Under the pieces are notes generated by a model that had not been told where the DNA came from, did no database searches, and saw only the letters and a list, made by a program, of their open reading frames with translations. Below are positions 57,901-64,000 of a DNA stretch of 64,000 nt, one piece after another. The translations under genes were made by a program, and so were the position numbers. Source of the DNA: Urbifossiella limnaea (lineage in GTDB: Bacteria > Planctomycetota > Planctomycetia > Gemmatales > Gemmataceae); contig NZ_CP036273.1 in assembly GCF_007747215.1 (NCBI RefSeq), forward strand, positions 5,316,322-5,380,321, in the 5' to 3' direction. Within the stretch, counting starts at the first letter, position 1, and each line of letters starts with the position of its first letter.

Positions 57901-59658
57901 TCAACGCACCAGTTCGGGCAGGTACTTCACCGGCAGCGTGCCGTGGCTCAACACCTGCTCGTGGAACGTGCCAAGCACGAAGCCGTCGCCGCGGCGGCGC
58001 TGCACGTCCTGCCGCAGCCGGTAGAACGCCGTCCGGCCCACGAAGTACGTCGAGAGCTGCGTGCTGCTCTGCTTCGCCCGCGCCACCTTCGCCACGGCTT
58101 CGGCCTCGGTCTGGAAGCCCCGACCCATCAGCAGCGCCAGCGCCTGCTCGTCGGTCATGCCGGCGCAGTGCATGCGGTGGTCGAGGATCGCATTGAGCAC
58201 CGCCCGCAGGTAGAACTTCAGCTGGTGCAGCCGCAGCGACAGGTCGCCGGCGCCGTAGCCCTGGTCGAGCATCATCTGCTCGGTGTACACCGCCCACCCC
58301 TCGGCGAAGACGCCGGACGACAGCACCTTCCGCACCAGCGACGGGCAGCGGTTCGAGTACGCCAGCTGGACGTAGTGCCCGGGGTACGCCTCGTGGATGG
58401 TCAGCACCTGGAGCATCGGCGTGTTGTACTCCCGGAAGAACGTCGCCACCCGCTCGGCGCTCCAGTCCCGCGGCGGCGGGGCGACGGCGTACAGGCTGTC
58501 CGCCTTCGGGTCGAGGGGCGGGGCCGGGTTCAGGTACGCGGCCGAGAACCCGCGCTGGAACTCCGGCATCTCCACGATCTTGCACGTGTCCGGGTCCGGC
58601 AGCGTCAGGATCTTCTTCTCGCGGATGAAGGTGCGGATGCCGTCCACGGTCTTGCGCACGTCGGCGAGGAGGTTCTCCGGCTTGCCGTGGTCCTTGCCCA
58701 GCTCGGCGAGCACGGCGGCGGTGGTAGCGCGGCGGCCGTCGGCGTCGTCGGGCGGGAGCACGCGGCCGGGGAACAGTTTCGACCACAGCTGCTTGGCGAC
58801 GTAATACATCTCGCGCTCGACGCGGTCGGCCTCACCCTCGGCGAGTTTCAGCACCTCGGCCGCGGTCAGGCCGGCGTCGAGTTCCAGTTCGAGCTTCTTG
58901 GCGAACTTCGCCTCGCCGAGCCGCCATTCACCCGTGGAGCGCGGCAGCAGGTCGGTTTCGAGCCACGTTTGGTAGTCCTTCAGCGCCGCGACGGCGGCGC
59001 GGCACGGCGTCGCCAGCGGCTCGCTGCCGGGCGTCTCGCCGGCGAACTCCCAGATGTCCTTCTCGTAGAAGGCGATCGCCCCCTTGTTCCGGCGGATCGT
59101 CACCTCGGTGAGAATCTTGGGCGGGTTCTTCAGGCCGGCCTTCGCGGCGGCAACCACCTGCGGCACCGCGGCGACGCGCTTCGCGGCGTTCTGCACGTTC
59201 CGCTCGCGCGGCAGCGTGGACTGCGTGAACAACAGGAACACGCTGTCGGTGAGGAACTCGCCGTACACTCGCGGGTCGAACTCGAAGCGGTTGTCGTTCG
59301 CAACGCTCCACAGCGAGTAGTCGAGGCTGTGGGTGAACACCTCGAAGTCGATGCGGCCGTCGCGGGACAGCTTCTTGGGGTCGATCTCCTTCTTCACGTC
59401 GGCGAGCGTCTTGCGGGTGAGCTCCACGTCCTTGGCGCGGGCCGCGGGCGAGAGGTCGTCCATGCGGTCGTCGTGGTCGTGGTTCCCCTGCTGCGTCGCG
59501 TAGACCGGGTGGAGCCGGAACTGCTGGTCGAGATAGCTCTGGAAGAAGTTGGCGAGGCGGGCGTCCTCGGCGCTCACGGCGGCCGGCGGCTGGGCGGCGG
59601 GGGTGGCCATGACGGCGATTCCCAGGAGGACCAGGGCGGCGGGGGCGGCGAATCGCAT
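57901..59658 (-). CDS. DUF885 family secreted metallopeptidase-like protein
   Basis: A 585-residue protein with a signal peptide ending near ATPAAQPP. The C-terminal half has HEAYPGHYVQ (about residue 421, HExxxGH zinc-site type) and EGWAVYTEQMMLDQGYG, the two signatures of DUF885, a presumed zinc peptidase. Alpha-helical throughout. It probably hydrolyses peptides outside the cytoplasm; no substrate is known. It lies 17 bases after a small unknown gene on the same strand. Confidence 0.88.
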   Translation of the reverse strand: MRFAAPAALVLLGIAVMATPAAQPPAAVSAEDARLANFFQSYLDQQFRLHPVYATQQGNHDHDDRMDDLSPAARAKDVELTRKTLADVKKEIDPKKLSRDGRIDFEVFTHSLDYSLWSVANDNRFEFDPRVYGEFLTDSVFLLFTQSTLPRERNVQNAAKRVAAVPQVVAAAKAGLKNPPKILTEVTIRRNKGAIAFYEKDIWEFAGETPGSEPLATPCRAAVAALKDYQTWLETDLLPRSTGEWRLGEAKFAKKLELELDAGLTAAEVLKLAEGEADRVEREMYYVAKQLWSKLFPGRVLPPDDADGRRATTAAVLAELGKDHGKPENLLADVRKTVDGIRTFIREKKILTLPDPDTCKIVEMPEFQRGFSAAYLNPAPPLDPKADSLYAVAPPPRDWSAERVATFFREYNTPMLQVLTIHEAYPGHYVQLAYSNRCPSLVRKVLSSGVFAEGWAVYTEQMMLDQGYGAGDLSLRLHQLKFYLRAVLNAILDHRMHCAGMTDEQALALLMGRGFQTEAEAVAKVARAKQSSTQLSTYFVGRTAFYRLRQDVQRRRGDGFVLGTFHEQVLSHGTLPVKYLPELVR

Positions 59659-59675
59659 GGGGGTTCTCGCGGGGG

Positions 59676-60173
59676 CTACGGGACTGCTAGCCAGCGGTCG
59701 GGGTCGAAGCGGAGAATCGTGACGCCCTCGGGGGCGACGGCTTCCGTCGTGCCGACGACGACGAGCACCGCCACGGCGTACCCGGCGGTACGGTAGCGCG
59801 TCAGAGCCGTCAGGTCGACGGCGAGTGCGTCGGTGTTAGTTCCGCTGACGAAGCACAGGGCCGCGAGCGGGCGGTCGGCGGCGCCGTGTTCGCCGAGCTG
59901 CCAGACGAGTAAATCCGGCTGCCGACCCGGCGGCGGGGCGGGGTCGGGCTGAATGACGACGTGCCCAAGCCCGAGCCGCACCGGCAGCGCCTTGTCCCAC
60001 AGCCGGCGGAACTGGTGGTAGAACTCGCGGACGAACGGCCGCTCGCGCTCCTTGCGGGCGGCCGCGGGGCCGTCGGCGTCGCCCGGCGGGTAGGCGAGCG
60101 CCCCCTTGCCTGCGAAGCGCGGGTGGAGCTGGTTCAGCGCCTCGGTGGCGAGGTCGAGAAACGGGTGGCTCAC
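59676..60173 (-). CDS. Small protein coupled to the C1 enzyme, unknown
   Basis: A 165-residue soluble protein. It has LNQLHPRFAGKGALAYPPGD at the start, FVREFYHQFRRLWDKALP in the middle and beta-strands such as YAVAVLVVVGTTEAV towards the end. The GTG at 60173 overlaps the stop of the upstream gene by four bases (GTGA), so translation is coupled to the C1 enzyme. No family is recognised. The long frame upstream of 60173 is shadow of that gene. Coupling to a C1 gene suggests a related role, but this is inference. Confidence 0.7.
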   Translation of the reverse strand: MSHPFLDLATEALNQLHPRFAGKGALAYPPGDADGPAAARKERERPFVREFYHQFRRLWDKALPVRLGLGHVVIQPDPAPPPGRQPDLLVWQLGEHGAADRPLAALCFVSGTNTDALAVDLTALTRYRTAGYAVAVLVVVGTTEAVAPEGVTILRFDPDRWLAVP

Positions 60174-60868
60174 CCCAGCGCCTCTTTCCACTTCTTGACG
60201 CGGCTCTTGTCGATGACCCCGTCGCGCTTGCCGCCGGCGCACGCCGACCCGCGCACCGCGAAGTAGTCCGGCACCACGCCCTTCAGCTTCGGCAGCTGCT
60301 CCGGCTTCAGCGACCCGCCGACCGCCACCTTGGTGTACACCCGCTTGAGCCCGTCCACCAGCTCCGCCAGCTCGGCCGGCTTGATGAAGTCCAGCAGCGT
60401 CTTGCTGTCCTTCACACACGTGTCGATGAGCACCGCCCGGAAGCGGAACCGCTTGGCGAACTTCGCCACCTCCGCCGGCGGGATCGACTTCGCCCGCTCC
60501 CAGTCGGCGTAGGCCACCGCGACCATCTCCATGCCGGCCGGGAGGCTGCGGCGGGCGTCGAGCAGGTCTTCGCCCCAGCCCGGCGTGTGGGCGTAGCCGG
60601 CGAGCCCCCACTTCACGTAGTCGAGCTTCAACTCCAGGTGCCAGTGCGCTTCCGTCAGTGCGTTCGGCCCCCACTCGCCGAGGGCGGCGCTCACGGGCAC
60701 GCGGCGCTTCACCTTCTCGACGACGGCCCCGACCACCTCCGGCTCGGCGACGCCGAGCGGGCCGCGGGCCGGCTCCTTCACGTCGATCAGGTCGGCGCCG
60801 CCGGCGATGGCGTCGTCCACCTCGTCGGCCGAGCGGACGCTGACGAGCAGACCGGGGGTGTCGGGCAT
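60170..60868 (-). CDS. mfnB: (5-formylfuran-3-yl)methyl phosphate synthase
   Basis: A 232-residue TIM-barrel enzyme that condenses two glyceraldehyde-3-phosphates into the furan precursor of methanofuran. It has LLVSVRSADEVDDAIAGGAD, LIDVKEPARGPLG (catalytic Lys at about residue 31), LKLDYVKWGLAGY and a C-terminal VPDYFAVRGSACAGGKRDGV. These match the archaeal MfnB/DUF556 family, also found in planctomycetes with tetrahydromethanopterin-linked C1 transfer. Other C1 genes are not in this window. ATG at 60868; the next gene overlaps its stop. Confidence 0.9.
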   Translation of the reverse strand: MPDTPGLLVSVRSADEVDDAIAGGADLIDVKEPARGPLGVAEPEVVGAVVEKVKRRVPVSAALGEWGPNALTEAHWHLELKLDYVKWGLAGYAHTPGWGEDLLDARRSLPAGMEMVAVAYADWERAKSIPPAEVAKFAKRFRFRAVLIDTCVKDSKTLLDFIKPAELAELVDGLKRVYTKVAVGGSLKPEQLPKLKGVVPDYFAVRGSACAGGKRDGVIDKSRVKKWKEALG

Positions 60869-60887
60869 GGCGCGAATTCCTTTCGGG

Positions 60888-61331
60888 TCAAAGCCCGGGG
60901 ACGGCCGTCCCCGGGCTTTCGGCGGTGCTGTCCGGCACACGGAAGAACATGGTGAACCCCGGCAGCCGGCGGAACGGCAGCGGCCGGGCGGCTCGGAACT
61001 CAAACCCGTGCAGCCTCGGCGGAGCGAACCAACCGGGGTCGTTCAGGTGCCGGCCGGCGTCCGCGGCGAAGGCGTCGGCCGAGTCGTAGGTCCGGCAGCC
61101 GACCAGTTCCGCCTCGCCGACGATGCCGCCGCGCTGCCGGGCAGCCTCCTCCAATTCCGGGGTGGTCACCTGCTCCCACGCCTGGGGCCGGTCGTCGGGT
61201 ACGAGCCCGGCGTGTATCAGCACCCGGCCGCGGCGACGCGTGGCCCACGTCCGCACCTCCACCAGCTTCACTCCGGCCACGAGCAGGGCGGCCCACGGCT
61301 GTTTCACCGACAGCGCAAAGGCATTGCTCAT
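60888..61331 (-). CDS. ASCH-domain protein
   Basis: A 147-residue protein with the ASCH signature near its start (LSVKQPWAALLVAGVKLVEV, then RTWATRRRGRVLIHAG) and a later GEAELVGCRTY. ASCH domains resemble PUA folds and bind RNA or are linked to coactivators. It is upstream of mfnB on the same strand by 20 bases. The end of the gene overlaps a 30-base perfect palindrome (60890-60919). Confidence 0.83.
   Translation of the reverse strand: MSNAFALSVKQPWAALLVAGVKLVEVRTWATRRRGRVLIHAGLVPDDRPQAWEQVTTPELEEAARQRGGIVGEAELVGCRTYDSADAFAADAGRHLNDPGWFAPPRLHGFEFRAARPLPFRRLPGFTMFFRVPDSTAESPGTAVPGL
60890..60919. repeat. Perfect 30-base palindrome at the ASCH gene end
   Basis: AAAGCCCGGGGACGG (60890-60904) pairs exactly with 60905-60919, with no loop. 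It spans the last codons of the ASCH gene and lies 21 bases before the mfnB start. It may act as an attenuator or terminator between the two genes. Confidence 0.65.
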
Positions 61332-61493
61332 GGCAGCTCACCCGGGGTCCGGTTCGGGCGGTTTTGCCGGGCGGACCGGCGCTTTGAGTTTTTGCCAAAC
61401 CCCGGGGGGTGAGCTAAAGGATACGTACGCCCGTAGCCCCGGCAGCGCCGGCGGCCCGCCCCGTTAACTCCCGCGCACCCGTACCGGCGAGTC

Positions 61494-64000
61494 ATGGCTG
61501 TCAAGCTGGTCAGCAACGAAGAACCGCTGCCCGGTTACCGGCTCCAGGAGCGGCTCGGCCGCGGCGGGTTCGGCGAGGTGTGGCGCGTCGAGGCACCCGG
61601 CGGTCTCCTCAAGGCCATGAAGTTCGTCTTCGGCGACCTCGACGCCGCCGACGAGGACAGCCGCCCGGCGGAACAGGAGCTCAAGGCGCTCAAGCGCGTC
61701 CAGACCATCCGCCACCCCTACGTCCTGTCGCTCGAGCGGTACGACATCATCGACGGCCAGCTCATGATCGTCATGGAGCTGGCCGACGAGAACCTGTGGG
61801 ACCGGTTCCGCCGGTGCCGCAGCCAGGGCCTCCCGGGCATCCCCCGGGACGAGCTCCTCCGCTACATGGAGGAGACGGCCGAGGCCCTGGACCTGATGAA
61901 CAACCACTACCAGATTCAACACCTGGACGTGAAGCCGCAGAACCTCTTCATCGTGTTCAACCACGTGAAGGTCGGCGACTTCGGCCTCGCCAAGCTGCTC
62001 GAGGGCGTGCGGGCCACGGTGACCGGCGGCGTCACGCCGGTGTACGCCGCGCCCGAGACGTTCGAGGGCTACGTCTCGCGGTTCTCCGACCAGTACAGCC
62101 TCGCCATCGTCTTCCAGGAGCTGCTGACCGGCGCGCGGCCGTTCACCGGGGCGAACACCCGCCAGCTGCTCATGCAGCACCTCAACGGCACCCCGGAGCT
62201 GAACTCGCTGCCGGTCGGCGACCGGGCGGTGATCGCGCGGGCGCTCAGCAAGAAGCCCGATGACCGCTGGCCGAGTTGCTCCGAGATGGTGCGGGCGCTC
62301 AAGAACTCCGGCTTGCCCGCCCCCCCGCAGACGCCGTCCCCGGACCAGACGCCTCGGCGTCGGCCGCCCGACTCCGAGTTGCCGGCGTCCGAGTGGGCGA
62401 CCCGCGTGCAGGTCGGCGGGTCCGGCCGGCTCGGCCACGACGCCGCGGCGAAAGACCCGACACCCGCCCCGCGCCCGACCGGGCCGCTCGGCCCGATGCC
62501 GGGGCTGGTCACCGTCGGCCCTGCGGGGACGGTGGTGCCGCGGCTCGTCACCCCGGGGTCGTCGGCGCTCGGCCCCGCGCCAGCAGTCACGCTCCAGAAG
62601 CCGGACGTCGTGCAGACGCAGTTGATGAACGCGATCGGCCTGGCGCCGCCGGAGAAGGCCGGCGACGGCGTGCTGTTCCCCGCGCTGGTCGTTGCCGTGG
62701 GTGGCATCGGCCGTCAGATCGCCGACCAACTCCGACAGGTGATCGCCGACCGCTACGGGAACACCGACAAGGTGCCGAACATCCGCTTCGTCGCCATCGA
62801 CACTGACCCCGCGGTCGCCGACCAACTGGGCGACGCCGCCAGCACCCGCGGCCTCGTGCTGGCACGGCTCAACCGGTCCGTCCATTACCTACAGCGAGAC
62901 GGCCTCCCGCCGGTCGACCAGTGGCTGCCGCCAGGGGTGCTGTACAAGCTGCCGCGAAGCCCGGTCGCCGCGGCCGGGGTTCGGGCGTTCGGCCGGCTCG
63001 CGCTCGTCGATCACTACAAGGCCATCGCCCAGCGCCTCCGCCAGGAGATCGGCAACTTCCAGACCGACGAGCCGTTGGCGAAGGCCGAGAAGGCGACGCA
63101 GTTGGGCCTCCGCACGAACCGCCCGCGGGCCTACGTCCTCGCCGGCCTCGGCGGCGGCACCGGCGGCGGCATGTTCCTCGACCTGGCGTTCATCATCCGG
63201 CAGGAACTCCGGGCCGTGGGGTACGTCCGGCCCGAGGTCGCCGGCGTGTTCCTGGTGCCGCCGGCGGAGAAGAACGCCCCGCGGACCGCGGCCCTCGGCA
63301 ACACCCACGCCGCGCTCACGGAGCTGTACCACTACCAGGCTCGCAAGACGAAGTACGTCACCACGTTCGACCGGAGCGAGCCGCCGATCCAGGACGGCGA
63401 CGCCCCGTTCGCCCGCGTCGCCGTGCAGGTGCTCCCCAAGGGCGTGGACCCGAAGGGCCGGGCGCTGGCCGCCGGCCGCGCCGCCCGCGCCCTGTTCAAC
63501 GAGATGCTGACGCCCGCCGGCCGCGTCACCGACGAGCTCCGCGACATCCACCGCAACGCCTTCCCGAGTCCGACCCCGGTCTGCCAGTCGTTCGGCCTGT
63601 TCCGGCTGACGTGGCCGCGGCCCGAGGTGCTGTCGGCGGCGACCCGGCGGTTCGCCATGCGGCTGACGAAGCAGTGGGCGGCGAAGGACGCGGGCGGCCT
63701 CAAGGAGCCGATCCGGGCGTGGCTCGACAGCCAGTGGGCCGAGCGGAAGTTGGCATTCGAGCACGTCGTCGAGGCGTTCGAGGCGGCCGCCCGCAACCAC
63801 CTCCGCGAGGAGCCCGAGCGAGTCATCGACGCGTTCATCGACCCGCTCCGCACCCGCACCCCGTCCGGCTCGCGGATGGAGGTCAACGCCGTGCTCCCGG
63901 TCGTCGAGCAACTGCTGGCGATGGTCGGCCGGCCGGACGCCGAGGACGACGCCCAGCGCGGCGTCCTCCACGCCCCGCTGATGGCCCAGTTCGAGAAGTG
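61494..64000 (+). CDS. Ser/Thr kinase fused to tubulin/FtsZ-like domain, cut by window end
   Basis: At least 835 residues, cut off by the window end. The kinase domain (about 14-275) has a glycine loop LGRGGFGEVWRV, Lys43 in KAMKFV, the catalytic loop HLDVKPQNLFI (143-153, Leu instead of Arg) and DFGLAK (from 162). A Pro/Thr-rich linker (about 280-395) follows. The second domain begins with VVAVGGIGRQIADQL, a Rossmann-like GTP-binding start, and reaches GLGGGTGGGMFLDLAFIIRQ (553-559 is GGGTGGG, the phosphate-binding signature of tubulin and FtsZ). This matches the tubulin-like class. It may link kinase signalling to a cytoskeletal filament. Confidence 0.86.
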   Translation, partial: MAVKLVSNEEPLPGYRLQERLGRGGFGEVWRVEAPGGLLKAMKFVFGDLDAADEDSRPAEQELKALKRVQTIRHPYVLSLERYDIIDGQLMIVMELADENLWDRFRRCRSQGLPGIPRDELLRYMEETAEALDLMNNHYQIQHLDVKPQNLFIVFNHVKVGDFGLAKLLEGVRATVTGGVTPVYAAPETFEGYVSRFSDQYSLAIVFQELLTGARPFTGANTRQLLMQHLNGTPELNSLPVGDRAVIARALSKKPDDRWPSCSEMVRALKNSGLPAPPQTPSPDQTPRRRPPDSELPASEWATRVQVGGSGRLGHDAAAKDPTPAPRPTGPLGPMPGLVTVGPAGTVVPRLVTPGSSALGPAPAVTLQKPDVVQTQLMNAIGLAPPEKAGDGVLFPALVVAVGGIGRQIADQLRQVIADRYGNTDKVPNIRFVAIDTDPAVADQLGDAASTRGLVLARLNRSVHYLQRDGLPPVDQWLPPGVLYKLPRSPVAAAGVRAFGRLALVDHYKAIAQRLRQEIGNFQTDEPLAKAEKATQLGLRTNRPRAYVLAGLGGGTGGGMFLDLAFIIRQELRAVGYVRPEVAGVFLVPPAEKNAPRTAALGNTHAALTELYHYQARKTKYVTTFDRSEPPIQDGDAPFARVAVQVLPKGVDPKGRALAAGRAARALFNEMLTPAGRVTDELRDIHRNAFPSPTPVCQSFGLFRLTWPRPEVLSAATRRFAMRLTKQWAAKDAGGLKEPIRAWLDSQWAERKLAFEHVVEAFEAAARNHLREEPERVIDAFIDPLRTRTPSGSRMEVNAVLPVVEQLLAMVGRPDAEDDAQRGVLHAPLMAQFEK

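Noticed and set aside
56584-59796. Plus-strand frame of about 1,070 codons opposite the propeller and DUF885 genes
   Set aside because: Pure antisense shadow of the minus-strand genes.

Overview
The window is very GC-rich bacterial DNA whose gene content points to a planctomycete, most likely of the Gemmata/Gemmataceae type. The markers are two cysteine-rich secreted proteins built of Thr-Val repeats (the YTV-type surface proteins of planctomycetes), a DUF1559 prepilin-like protein with a partner lipoprotein, a TIGR03000-type secreted protein, sulfatase, DUF1080 and Tat-exported Gfo/Idh/MocA proteins, an extracytoplasmic-function (ECF) sigma factor fused to a propeller-like domain, a formylfuranmethyl-phosphate synthase of the methanopterin/methanofuran C1 pathway, and two eukaryote-like Ser/Thr kinases. 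GC content was judged by eye, not calculated. The species cannot be named from the sequence alone.

Layout. 0.25-3.7 kb: a membrane Ser/Thr kinase, a lipoprotein, a one-helix protein and an ECF-like sigma factor, a probable signalling group ending at a long hairpin. 3.8-11.8 kb: a YTV-type surface protein and assorted secreted, membrane and lipoproteins. 11.9-19.0 kb: a compact lipopolysaccharide inner-core operon (lpxK, hldE, waaF, two sugar kinases, a WaaG-like glycosyltransferase). 19.7-22.0 kb: a lower-GC island with a three-gene cassette of unknown function. 22-30.9 kb: agmatine deiminase, a receiver-only protein with Glu at the phosphorylation site, a YqeY protein, HtpG, an orphan histidine kinase, a sulfatase and a DUF1080 protein. 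31-43.8 kb: a second YTV protein, two multi-membrane-span proteins, a thioredoxin/TPR protein, the sigma-propeller fusion, an oxidoreductase, a squalene-cyclase-repeat protein, a thiolase and a Uma2 protein. 43.8-50 kb: tRNA-Gly(CCC), an acyltransferase, MoeA, a von Willebrand-type lipoprotein and a nucleoside-type transporter. 50-61.3 kb: an unbroken run of minus-strand genes: a MoeB-rhodanese fusion, a fatty-acid cluster (rpmF-fabD-acpP-fabF), phosphomannose isomerase, a methyltransferase, a PQQ-propeller protein, a DUF885 protein, the C1 enzyme and an ASCH protein. 61.5-64 kb: a Ser/Thr kinase joined to a tubulin/FtsZ-like GTPase domain, cut off by the window end.

The strongest novelty candidates are the kinase-tubulin fusion at the right edge, the ECF sigma factor tethered to a membrane helix and propeller, the pair of YTV proteins sharing a cysteine module, the low-GC three-gene cassette, and the LPS core operon with a tandem, partly degenerate sugar-kinase protein. 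Long near-perfect inverted repeats occur between many genes, mostly at convergent gene ends, and probably serve as terminators or are REP-like mobile repeats. No CRISPR array, insertion sequence, rRNA, replication origin or riboswitch was seen.
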